Source of the DNA: Oscillospiraceae bacterium
GTDB lineage: Bacteria > Bacillota > Clostridia > Oscillospirales > CAG-272
Direction: 5' to 3'
Length of the DNA stretch: 36,890 bases
Assembly: GCA_015065005.1 (NCBI GenBank)
Contig: SVRE01000016.1
Location: 1 to 36,890, forward strand
Numbering within the stretch: position 1 is the first letter of the stretch; each line of letters begins with the position of its first letter. A model generated the notes under the pieces. That model had not been told where the DNA came from and made no database searches. It worked only from the letters and a program-made list of their open reading frames with translations. Shown here piece after piece: positions 8,585 to 17,001 of the stretch. The translations under genes were made by a program, and so were the position numbers.

Positions 8585-8593
8585 AAATAATTT

Positions 8594-8621
8594 GCCTCGG
8601 CTGTATGCCGAGGCTTTTTTT
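8594..8621 (+). terminator. Terminator inside the dcw cluster
   Basis: GCCTCGGC / GCCGAGGC is a perfect 8-bp GC-rich stem with a 5-base loop and seven T. It is a textbook terminator placed 10 bases after the ftsL-position gene, splitting the mraZ operon from the PBP-mur genes. Confidence 0.92.
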
Positions 8622-8645
8622 ATCATATGGCAAATTTTTCATTAA

Positions 8646-8651
8646 TATAAT
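8646..8651 (+). promoter_or_regulatory. Possible -10 box for the PBP-murG operon
   Basis: TATAAT lies about 30 bases before the PBP start, after the terminator. No good -35 box stands 17 bases upstream (TCATAT), so this is only a candidate promoter. The terminator means that some promoter is needed here or that read-through is used. Confidence 0.4.
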
Positions 8652-8680
8652 GTATCAGATAAAGCATTTAAGGAATAATT

Positions 8681-10906
8681 ATGAGAAATTTAACAACAAA
8701 AATGGTAAAAAGAAGTTTAATTGTAATAGTAGCATTCGTTATAATATGTGCGATTTTACTTGCACAGCTTTTTAAGCTTCAGATTTTGGGATATGATGGC
8801 TATCAGAAGGAAGTGATAGATCAGCTGGTGGTGGAAACTAATGTTAACCCCAAGCGCGGAATAATATATGACAGAAATGGGCAGGTGCTTGCTTCAAACA
8901 AAACAGTGTGGGCTTTATATGTGTTGCCCAAAAACATCGAAGACCCCGAATTTATAGCAGAAAAGCTTTCGGAAATTTTAGACATAAAATATGATTCAAT
9001 TTTGGAAAAAGCAAATAAAAAGGGATATAAATATCAGATAATTGATATTGATGTTGAAGAAGAAAACGCAGGCAAGATAAGAAAGCTTATAGAAGAATAC
9101 AACTTAACTGAACAAATACAGCTTAATGCAAGTACAAAAAGATATTATCCGTTTTCAACATTATCTTCACATGCTTTAGGCTTTGTAAATGCTGACGGTA
9201 TAGGTGTTTATGGCTTGGAAAAGGTATATAACAATATTTTAGAGGGTACTAATGGCAAGTATATCACCGCTCAAAATGCGCAAGGCGGTGATATGCCGTT
9301 TCAATACGAGGAATACATTGAGGATGAAAACGGATACAACCTTGTGACTACCATAGACTTGTATATTCAGTATCAGCTGGAATCTCAGTTAAAAGCAGCA
9401 GCAATAGAATCAGGAGCCGAAAACAGAGCCGCAGGTATTGTGATGAACCCGCAAAACGGTGAGATTTACGCAATGGCGGTATATCCGTCATTTGATTTAA
9501 ATCAACCGTATGTGCTTGACGCAGATTCACAATTAAAGCTTAGCAATTATACCGAAGGTACGGCAGAATACAGAAATCAGTATCTAAATTTACTTTTTTC
9601 AATGTGGAATAATAAGGCAGTAACTGAGTTATACGAGCCTGGGTCAACATTTAAGCTGATAACCACTTCCGTTGCCTTACAGGAGAAAGTGGCGACTTTA
9701 AAGTCAAGCTTTACTTGCACAGGCTCGTTAAAGGTTGACGGATTTTACAGGGCCATAAGCTGTCATAAGCGAACAGGACACGGAACATTGACGTTTGCAG
9801 AGGCGTTGCAGCAGTCATGCAATCCATCTATGATGAGATTGGCTTTTGGAATAGGAAGGGAAAAATTCTATAATTATTTTAAACGATTTGGATATACAGG
9901 AAAAACAGGTATAGATTTGCCATCGGAGTCAGTTGGTTATTATCATAGATATGAGGATTTTTCAAATGTTTCCTTGGCTGTATATTCTTTCGGTCAAACG
10001 TTTAAAACGACAGCAATTCAGCAGATAAGGGCTATAAGTGCAGTTGCTAATGGGGGATATTTAGTCAAGCCTCATTTCATCAAAGGAGTAACTGACAACG
10101 AAGGCAATGTAATATTTGAGGCAAAAACAGAAAAAAGCGAGCAGATTATAAGCACAGAGGTAGCTGACACAATTTCTCAAATTCTAAAAGAAGGTGTTGA
10201 CGGTAACGGGGGAGCAAAAAATGCGTATGTTGCCGGATACAGTATTGCGGCAAAGACAGGTACATCAGAGAAAAAAGACAAATATGATGAAAACGGAAAT
10301 ACGTCATACAGAGTTTCATCCTGTATTGCATACGCTCCGTCAGAGGATGCACAGGTGGCGGTAATAATTTTAGTTGACGAACCAAGTGTTGGAAGTAAAT
10401 ACGGTAGCGTTGTTGCAGCACCGTATGTGGCAAATTTACTTGAATTAATTTTGCCGTACATAGGCATCAAGGCGGAATATAGCGAAACGGATAAGGAATA
10501 TGAACAATATCAAGTTCCGAATTATGTTGAAAAAAGCCGTGAAAACGTGATTAAAGAATTAGATAACGAGGGAATTACTTATGAAATAATAGGAAACGGT
10601 GACACGGTAAAGGCGCAAATGCCAAAAGAAGGCAGCAATATCTATAAAAATGGAGGAAAGGTAATTTTATATACAAATGAGGAATATGAGCATACAGCAG
10701 CCGTTCCGAATGTTATTGGAAAAACAGCAGAGGAAGCAAACAAAACACTGATAAACAGTGGGTTTAATATAAAAATTATAGGCGGCGGTAGCTTTAAATA
10801 CGGGCAAGAAGCGTTAGTGGTTTGGCAAGGTTATGATGAGGGAACGTATTTGGCAAAAGGGTCGGTTATAACCGTTAAAGTAATGTTTACTGATGATAAG
10901 GATTGA
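8681..10906 (+). CDS. Class B penicillin-binding protein (FtsI/SpoVD-like) with two PASTA domains
   Basis: Septal peptidoglycan transpeptidase acting outside the membrane. The 741 residues contain an N-terminal anchor helix (about 11-33) and a PBP dimerisation domain beginning at NPKRGIIYDRNG. The transpeptidase domain has S322 in STFK, SCN at 379-381 and KTG at 525-527, all catalytic motifs intact. Two PASTA repeats are at about 611-665 and 674-735. PASTA-bearing class B PBPs in Firmicutes are PBP2B (division) and SpoVD (sporulation). With only one such gene here and ftsW downstream, I cannot decide between them. The start is ATG 8681 after AAGGA. Confidence 0.93.
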   Translation: MRNLTTKMVKRSLIVIVAFVIICAILLAQLFKLQILGYDGYQKEVIDQLVVETNVNPKRGIIYDRNGQVLASNKTVWALYVLPKNIEDPEFIAEKLSEILDIKYDSILEKANKKGYKYQIIDIDVEEENAGKIRKLIEEYNLTEQIQLNASTKRYYPFSTLSSHALGFVNADGIGVYGLEKVYNNILEGTNGKYITAQNAQGGDMPFQYEEYIEDENGYNLVTTIDLYIQYQLESQLKAAAIESGAENRAAGIVMNPQNGEIYAMAVYPSFDLNQPYVLDADSQLKLSNYTEGTAEYRNQYLNLLFSMWNNKAVTELYEPGSTFKLITTSVALQEKVATLKSSFTCTGSLKVDGFYRAISCHKRTGHGTLTFAEALQQSCNPSMMRLAFGIGREKFYNYFKRFGYTGKTGIDLPSESVGYYHRYEDFSNVSLAVYSFGQTFKTTAIQQIRAISAVANGGYLVKPHFIKGVTDNEGNVIFEAKTEKSEQIISTEVADTISQILKEGVDGNGGAKNAYVAGYSIAAKTGTSEKKDKYDENGNTSYRVSSCIAYAPSEDAQVAVIILVDEPSVGSKYGSVVAAPYVANLLELILPYIGIKAEYSETDKEYEQYQVPNYVEKSRENVIKELDNEGITYEIIGNGDTVKAQMPKEGSNIYKNGGKVILYTNEEYEHTAAVPNVIGKTAEEANKTLINSGFNIKIIGGGSFKYGQEALVVWQGYDEGTYLAKGSVITVKVMFTDDKD

Positions 10907-10908
10907 AT

Positions 10909-12381
10909 ATGAAAATTGAAAAGCTGTTATCGGGAGTTTTGGTTTTAGAAAGCAATATAGATTTTTCATCAAATATAAGCCATATTGCAAGTGACCATAG
11001 AAAAATAGAAAAAAACTGTATTTTTATTGCAATAAACGGGTCAAAAAGAAACGGGAATGACTATATTGATTGCGCAATCATGGAAGGAGCCGTTGCAATA
11101 GTAACAGATGAAAAGAAGTTTTGTAAAAATAATATACCTTTTATCCTTGTTGAAAATGCAAGAAGTGCGCTTGCTAAAGCGTGGTCGAATTTTTACGATA
11201 ATCCTGGCAAAAATATAAAAACAGTGGCAATAACGGGAACTAACGGAAAAACATCAAGTGCTTACTTTTTGTACAGTATTTTGCAATCTGCGCATATATC
11301 TTCAGGGTTGATTTCTACTGTTGAGTGCTTAATTAACGGTGAAAAAATCGAAACAAATGGTGGAGGTGCGGTTATTGATGTAAGCGCCGCTATGACAACG
11401 CCTGATCCTGAAGCATTTTATGCTATATATAATATAATGAAAGAAAAAAGCGTAAAGGTTGCAGTTATCGAAGCTTCTTCCCATGCTATGGAACAAAACA
11501 GATTAGACGGGATAGATATAGAAATAGGTGCATTTACGAATTTATCAAGAGAGCATTTAGATTACCATAAAAATATGGAAGAATATTTTTCAACAAAGGA
11601 AAAGCTACTAAAAATCAGTAAAAAATGCGTAATTAATATTGATGATGAATACGGAAAGCGCCTTATGGAAAAATATAAGAACAAATCTTATAGTTTTTCG
11701 GTAAACGGTTTTGCTGACTTTAGTGCAAAAAGTGTTAATTATACAATAGATGGCTGTAATTACGAAATGCGCTTTAAAGATGATAGCGTAAGTATAGGTT
11801 CAAAAATAATCGGGAAGTTTACTGTATATAACACCATGTTGGCATCTGCTTGTGCTAAGCTGCTTAATATTGATGATGCTTTTATACAAAAAGGAATAAG
11901 TAAGCAGAACTTGATAAAGGGACGGCTGGAGCAATATAAAAGTAAACCCATATATATCGACTATGCTCATACTCCGGACGCAATGGAAAAGGTCATTAAA
12001 TGCATGAAGGAATTAGAGCCGCGAAAAAAACTGATAGTTTTGTTCGGCTGTGGCGGAGACAGAGATAAAAGCAAAAGACCGATAATGGGAAATATATGTA
12101 CGTCTTTGGCGGATTTTACTGTTATAACCGCTGATAATTCACGAACTGAAAATGTAAATAACATCTTACAGGATATAATAAGCGGAGTGAACAGCAAAAA
12201 AGGCTTTGCGGTAATTCCAAGTAGAGAAGAAGCGATAAAATTCGCAGCAAAAGCAATGGGGGAAAATGATATTTTGCTTTTACTTGGAAAAGGGCATGAG
12301 GAATATGAAATTACAAGTGAAGGAAAGAAGTATTTCAGCGAAAAAGTAATATTAGATGAGGTGTTTTCGGGTGATTTATGA
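10909..12381 (+). CDS. murE: UDP-MurNAc-L-Ala-D-Glu ligase, probable meso-diaminopimelate type
   Basis: Adds the third residue to the peptidoglycan stem peptide using ATP. The 490 residues show the Mur ligase P-loop AITGTNGKTSS, then AMTTPDPE, EASSHAMEQNRLDG, IDYAHTPDAMEKV, GCGGDRDKSKRP and GKGHEEYE. The specificity motif reads DNSR (409-412) where meso-DAP enzymes have DNPR. The retained arginine and the GKGHE ending point to meso-DAP, with the proline changed to serine. ATG 10909 is two bases after the PBP stop and follows AAGGA; a TTG at 10903 is less likely. Its 3' end overlaps murF. Confidence 0.94.
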   Translation: MKIEKLLSGVLVLESNIDFSSNISHIASDHRKIEKNCIFIAINGSKRNGNDYIDCAIMEGAVAIVTDEKKFCKNNIPFILVENARSALAKAWSNFYDNPGKNIKTVAITGTNGKTSSAYFLYSILQSAHISSGLISTVECLINGEKIETNGGGAVIDVSAAMTTPDPEAFYAIYNIMKEKSVKVAVIEASSHAMEQNRLDGIDIEIGAFTNLSREHLDYHKNMEEYFSTKEKLLKISKKCVINIDDEYGKRLMEKYKNKSYSFSVNGFADFSAKSVNYTIDGCNYEMRFKDDSVSIGSKIIGKFTVYNTMLASACAKLLNIDDAFIQKGISKQNLIKGRLEQYKSKPIYIDYAHTPDAMEKVIKCMKELEPRKKLIVLFGCGGDRDKSKRPIMGNICTSLADFTVITADNSRTENVNNILQDIISGVNSKKGFAVIPSREEAIKFAAKAMGENDILLLLGKGHEEYEITSEGKKYFSEKVILDEVFSGDL

Positions 12382-13708
12382 TTTGAATTACTCCTATAAC
12401 GACATAGAAAGAGCGGTTGACGGCAAGCTTGTTGGAAAGAACGGAGCAGTGTGTGCGTTATCAATAAATTCAAAGGAAAAATCAAGCCTTGGACACTGCT
12501 TTTTTGCCATTAAGGGGAAAAAGTACAATGGAATAAATTTTGTTAAGGAAGCAATTTCAAACGGTGCAAAATTAATAGTAGCGCAGGAAAAAATATCAAG
12601 CACTGTACCTGTAATATATGTAGAAAATACAACAAAAGCATTGGGACTCTTGGGGAAAAAGCATAAGGGAAACACAAAAATAATCGGAATTACCGGCAGC
12701 AACGGAAAAACAACAACCAAGAATATGGTTATTTCTGTTTTGAATACAAAATACTCTGTTACAGGAACGCTTTCAAACAACAATAACGAAATCGGAGCTG
12801 CACTGACATTATTGTCAATAAAAAAAGAAGATTTTTGCGTAGTAGAAATGGGTATGAGAGGCATCGGTGAGATAGAATGGTTATCATACATATCCGAGCC
12901 TGAAACAAGCATTATCACCAATTGCGGCAGTTCCCACATTGGTATTCTGGAAAGTGAAGAGAATATATTCAAGGCAAAAACTGAAATTTTGAATTTTACA
13001 AAAAAAAACGCAATATTGCCAAGCGAGGAAAGATTTAAAAATTTACTTATTAAAGCATTAAATAGAATTTACATAGGTGAAAACGGAGATTATAAGGTTA
13101 AAAACTTAAGATATCGTAATCCTTATTTAATATTTGATGTTGGAAATTGCAGTAATATAAAAATTCACAGCTTATATGAGCATGATGCTGCAAATGCAGC
13201 ATTTGCCTATGCATTAGGGAAAGCTTACGGAATAGAGGACCGTTTGATAAAGAAAGGTCTTATAAATTTTAAAAAAGAAATATCACGCGGTGATATAGTT
13301 AAAATCAATGGAATTGAGATAGTAAATGATTGTTATAATGCCTCATATGAAAGCACAAGATCAGCTATTATTTCCATCGAGAGACAATATTATAAAATGG
13401 GCAAAAAAGTAGCGGTGCTTTTAGGTGATATGATGGAGCTTGGAAATAAGTCTGAACAATTTCATTTTGAAATTGGAAAGCTTTGTAAGGAAGTGGGCAT
13501 ACAAAAAATGTTTGTATATGGAAGCTACTCTGAATACTATTTAAAGGGATTCGGGGGCGGAGAGAGAATAGGTTGCTACGATTCTATAGTGGACCATTTA
13601 TTTTCTGAATTAAATGAAGAATATGTATTGCTTGTGAAAGCAAGCAATGCTATGAATTTTCAAAAAATAATTGAAAAAATGAGAGAATATAATAATGAGC
13701 GCATGTAG
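12371..13708 (+). CDS. murF: UDP-MurNAc-tripeptide-D-alanyl-D-alanine ligase
   Basis: Adds D-Ala-D-Ala to complete the cytoplasmic UDP-MurNAc-pentapeptide. The 445 residues have the ATP site ITGSNGKTTTK, then SNNNNEIGAALTLL, EMGMRGIGEI, and NDCYNASYESTR, a variant of the usual NDxYNANP motif. I chose the GTG at 12371 because GAGGTG stands 7 bases upstream; an ATG at 12356 has no ribosome binding site. The gene overlaps murE by 11 bases and mraY by 14, implying translational coupling. Confidence 0.93.
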   Translation: MIYDLNYSYNDIERAVDGKLVGKNGAVCALSINSKEKSSLGHCFFAIKGKKYNGINFVKEAISNGAKLIVAQEKISSTVPVIYVENTTKALGLLGKKHKGNTKIIGITGSNGKTTTKNMVISVLNTKYSVTGTLSNNNNEIGAALTLLSIKKEDFCVVEMGMRGIGEIEWLSYISEPETSIITNCGSSHIGILESEENIFKAKTEILNFTKKNAILPSEERFKNLLIKALNRIYIGENGDYKVKNLRYRNPYLIFDVGNCSNIKIHSLYEHDAANAAFAYALGKAYGIEDRLIKKGLINFKKEISRGDIVKINGIEIVNDCYNASYESTRSAIISIERQYYKMGKKVAVLLGDMMELGNKSEQFHFEIGKLCKEVGIQKMFVYGSYSEYYLKGFGGGERIGCYDSIVDHLFSELNEEYVLLVKASNAMNFQKIIEKMREYNNERM

Positions 13709-14696
13709 AGTATATTTAATATCTTTGGGACTAACATTTATATGCACTGTATTGCTGACAAAAATGATTATTCCGCTGTTAACTAAAAAAAGGATAGGTC
13801 AAAAAATATTGGATATTGGACCTAATTGGCACAAAGCAAAGGAAGGAACACCAACAATGGGTGGAATTGCTTTCATATTGGCATCAATTATTTCCTTTGT
13901 AGCAATAATGCTGATATTTGGAAAAGCTTTGGATAAAAGGGATTTGTTTTGCTTAATCAATGTTTTTGCATATGGGGTGCTGAATTGCCTGGTTGGGCTT
14001 ATAGATGATATTGCTAAATATAGAAAGGCGAAAAATGAGGGCTTGACTCCTGCTGGGAAATTGGCGCTGCAATCTATATGCGCCATACTGTTTCTAATTG
14101 CTATGGGGATAACGGTTGGCGTTTCAACTACCGTAAAAATTCCGTTTACGGATATAGAGTTAGAAATTGGCTTTTTTTACTATATACTCTCATTCCTGAT
14201 TCTATGCGGAATAGTCAATGCAGTAAATTTAACAGATGGCATTGACGGACTGGCATCAACCTGTGTCTTAACAGTTGGAATGTTCTTTTCCTTTGTCGGT
14301 CTTGCAGAAGAAGACAGTATATCATTAAGCTTCTTTGGTGCAATATTGATTGGAGCAACAGTAGGATTTTTAATATACAATTTGCATCCTGCAAAAATAT
14401 TTATGGGAGACACCGGGTCGCTTTTTTTGGGTGCTATAGTAGTAGGAGCATCGTTTATATTGGATAATCCGATTTTGGTTATAATTTATGGCTTTATTTT
14501 TATATGTGAGGCAATATCCGATATATTGCAGGTAGGCTATTTTAAATTAACAAAAGGAAAAAGGCTTTTTAAAATGGCGCCAATACATCACCATTTGGAA
14601 AAGTGCGGATTCAGTGAAATGAAGATTGTATCTGTTTTTGGCGTAATCAGTGCAGTTTTTTGTATTCTTGCTTATATTGGAATGGTAGTTAAATGA
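13695..14696 (+). CDS. mraY: Phospho-N-acetylmuramoyl-pentapeptide transferase
   Basis: Integral membrane enzyme that moves phospho-MurNAc-pentapeptide onto undecaprenyl phosphate to make lipid I. The 333 residues form about ten membrane helices. Signature motifs are KEGTPTMGG, LIDDIAKY (paired aspartates), NLTDGIDGLA, GDTGSLFLG and the histidine-rich APIHHHLEKCGFSE. It starts inside the end of murF and ends in an ATGA overlap with ftsW. murD, which often lies between these two genes, is missing. Confidence 0.96.
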   Translation: MSACRVYLISLGLTFICTVLLTKMIIPLLTKKRIGQKILDIGPNWHKAKEGTPTMGGIAFILASIISFVAIMLIFGKALDKRDLFCLINVFAYGVLNCLVGLIDDIAKYRKAKNEGLTPAGKLALQSICAILFLIAMGITVGVSTTVKIPFTDIELEIGFFYYILSFLILCGIVNAVNLTDGIDGLASTCVLTVGMFFSFVGLAEEDSISLSFFGAILIGATVGFLIYNLHPAKIFMGDTGSLFLGAIVVGASFILDNPILVIIYGFIFICEAISDILQVGYFKLTKGKRLFKMAPIHHHLEKCGFSEMKIVSVFGVISAVFCILAYIGMVVK

Positions 14697-15838
14697 AATC
14701 AACGATACTTGAAACCAAAAATATAAACGAAAAAGAGAAGCTGCATCATAAAAGTGTGGATAAGAAGCTTTTATTATTAATATCCGTACTTTTGGCATTT
14801 GGAACGGTTATGGTATTCAGTGCCAGCTTTCCATATGCTTCTTCACATTATGGTGATGGATATTATTATTTGAAACGGCAGGGGATATTTTTAATAATCG
14901 GTATTCTTTGTATGATACTCACAAGTAAATTACCGATTGAATTTTATAGAAAAATAACACCTGTATTTTACTTTATATGCATAGCATTACTCATATTAGT
15001 ATTGATAGGCGGCTTTTCGGAGGGCCTTGCAAAGCGGTGGCTGGGGATACCGGGAACCCCGTTAAGCTTTCAGCCCTCTGAGCTTATGAAGTTAGGTATA
15101 ATTTTGATGTTAAGCTGGTGGATTGATAAAACAAATGAGGCTAAAAAAACTTTTATAAATGAAATAGTAATTCCGGGTATAATACTGTTTGGCGCATGTG
15201 CATTAGTGCTTTTAGAAAAGCACCTTTCCGGTACAATTATATTGGTTTTAATAGGAGTTGCGATATTATTTATTGGCGGAACAAGCATTAAAAAAATGCT
15301 TATAGCATATGGAAGTGCAGGAATTGTAGGAGCTGTAGCTTTTTTGTTAACTAACGAGTATGCCATGAAAAGGATTGAGTCTTTTTTAAATCCAAATGCT
15401 GACATTTTGAGTGATAAGTGGCAAACAACCCAGGGGCTTTATGCAATAGGCTCAGGTGGCTTATGGGGAAAGGGGATAGGAAACAGCATTCAAAAGTACA
15501 GCTATGTATCAGAGCCGCAAAATGATTTTATTTTTACAATTTGCTGTGAAGAGCTTGGGTACATAGGTGCAATTGTAATAATAGCATTATTTTTAATTTT
15601 AGTAATGAGTGGCTTTAGGTTAGCTTGGAAATCAGAAAAGCTGTTTGACTCCTTGGTAGCCTTTGGAATTACAGTTCAAATAGGAATTCAGGCATTTTTG
15701 AATATGTTGGTAGTTTCTGATTTAATTCCAAATACAGGGATATCCTTACCATTTTTTTCATATGGCGGAAGCTCTTTAGTAATTCTATTAACGGAAATGG
15801 GCATACTTTTATCAATATCCAGAAAGGCAAGGTGTTAA
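14693..15838 (+). CDS. ftsW: Lipid II polymerase of the FtsW/RodA/SpoVE (SEDS) family
   Basis: SEDS glycosyltransferase that polymerises lipid II together with a class B PBP. The 381 residues form about ten helices. Conserved stretches are AKRWLGIPGTPLSFQPSE, KHLSGTIIL, GKGIGNSIQKYSYVSEPQNDF and the C-terminal PNTGISLPFFSYGGSSL. Position beside mraY and murG and the septal-type PBP upstream favour FtsW or SpoVE over RodA. It begins in a 4-base overlap with mraY and is followed three bases later by murG. Confidence 0.94.
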   Translation: MKSTILETKNINEKEKLHHKSVDKKLLLLISVLLAFGTVMVFSASFPYASSHYGDGYYYLKRQGIFLIIGILCMILTSKLPIEFYRKITPVFYFICIALLILVLIGGFSEGLAKRWLGIPGTPLSFQPSELMKLGIILMLSWWIDKTNEAKKTFINEIVIPGIILFGACALVLLEKHLSGTIILVLIGVAILFIGGTSIKKMLIAYGSAGIVGAVAFLLTNEYAMKRIESFLNPNADILSDKWQTTQGLYAIGSGGLWGKGIGNSIQKYSYVSEPQNDFIFTICCEELGYIGAIVIIALFLILVMSGFRLAWKSEKLFDSLVAFGITVQIGIQAFLNMLVVSDLIPNTGISLPFFSYGGSSLVILLTEMGILLSISRKARC

Positions 15839-15841
15839 GGG

Positions 15842-16927
15842 ATGAGGGTTTTGTTTTGCGGTGGCGGCACAGCGGGTCATGTTACACCTGCCATTGCGAT
15901 TGCACAAACAATTATGAGAAATTCTAATGAAAACAAGGTTGCCTATGTTGTCACTCGAAACGGAATAGAAAATCGATTGGTAGATTTTAAAAAATATGTT
16001 ATAGATGTTATTGGATTCAAACGAAAATTTTCGTTTGATAATTTTAAATTTATATACAAACAAATAAAAGCAATAGAAGATTGTAAGAGAATTATAACAG
16101 AATTTCACCCCGATATTGTATTTGGAACGGGCGGATATGCAACCTATCCCGTTGTTATTGCTGCGAAAAAAATGGGCATAAAGACAGTGTTGCATGAATC
16201 AAACGCTATACCGGGCAAAGCAGTGCTGTCATTGCAAAAAAAGGTTGATAAAATTCTAATAAATTTTGAAGATAGCAAAAAGTATTTTAAACACAGTGAC
16301 AAGATAATTTTAACCGGTAACCCAATCAGAAATAATTTTGAAGCCTATGAAAAAGCAGAAATTAAACGTCAGCTTGGAATTCGGCAAAGGTACGTCATTT
16401 TGTGTACCGGTGGGTCTATGGGGGCTAACCGAATTAACAGCTCTGCTGTGGAGCTGATAGACAATATCGTAAAGCTTCAAAAGGAGATTTTTTTCATTTG
16501 GTCAACGGGAAAAAAAGAATACGAAAGCTCTATTCAGATGCTTAAAAGCAGGGGACTTTTTGGACTAAATAATGTAATGTTAAGTGATTATTTTGCAAAC
16601 ATGCCACAGTTAATGGCATCAGCTGATGTTGTTATTTCAAGGGCGGGGGCCATGACAATTTCGGAGCTTGCATACACTAAAAAAGCATCAATATTGGTAC
16701 CGTCACCAAACGTGACAAATAACCATCAATACATTAATGCCAGCACGTTGGAAAAATCCGGTGCAGCAATTATGATTACCGAGGATAAGCTATATTTACT
16801 TGTTGATATTGTAAAAGATTTGATTTACAATGAGAGTAAGCGGAAATTACTTGAGGAAAATATCGGTGAATATGCAATGAAAGATGCTAATAAAAAGATA
16901 TTTAGCATTCTATATAATATGTTATAA
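15842..16927 (+). CDS. murG: UDP-GlcNAc:undecaprenyl-PP-MurNAc-pentapeptide transferase
   Basis: Peripheral inner-face glycosyltransferase (GT28) that converts lipid I to lipid II. The 361 residues carry the N-terminal glycine-rich loop GGGTAGHVTPAIAIA, then VFGTGGYATYP, HESNAIPGKAV, TGGSMGANRIN and the donor-site SRAGAMTISELAY...PNVTNNHQYINA. The start is ATG 15842. It is the last gene of the cluster here; no terminator is evident in the 74 bases before the next gene, which has its own promoter. Confidence 0.96.
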   Translation: MRVLFCGGGTAGHVTPAIAIAQTIMRNSNENKVAYVVTRNGIENRLVDFKKYVIDVIGFKRKFSFDNFKFIYKQIKAIEDCKRIITEFHPDIVFGTGGYATYPVVIAAKKMGIKTVLHESNAIPGKAVLSLQKKVDKILINFEDSKKYFKHSDKIILTGNPIRNNFEAYEKAEIKRQLGIRQRYVILCTGGSMGANRINSSAVELIDNIVKLQKEIFFIWSTGKKEYESSIQMLKSRGLFGLNNVMLSDYFANMPQLMASADVVISRAGAMTISELAYTKKASILVPSPNVTNNHQYINASTLEKSGAAIMITEDKLYLLVDIVKDLIYNESKRKLLEENIGEYAMKDANKKIFSILYNML

Positions 16928-16939
16928 ATGTCTTTTTCC

Positions 16940-16968
16940 TTGACAAAAGTAATTATGTATGATAGAAT
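16940..16968 (+). promoter_or_regulatory. Sigma-A promoter of the B-repeat lipoprotein gene
   Basis: A consensus TTGACA, a 17-base spacer, and TAGAAT, starting 13 bases after the murG stop. This predicts strong independent expression of the lipoprotein. Confidence 0.85.
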
Positions 16969-17001
16969 TATCATATAAAATTATATAACAAGGAGAAAAA
17001 T

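Noticed and set aside
8585-8680. A frameshifted FtsL coiled coil after the small membrane protein
   Set aside because: The terminator occupies this space and no frame encodes a heptad pattern before the PBP gene.
11967-12972. Overlapping minus-strand open frames opposite murE and murF
   Set aside because: They are long only because of AT-rich codon bias in the sense genes. The products are low-complexity hydrophobic and unrelated to any family.
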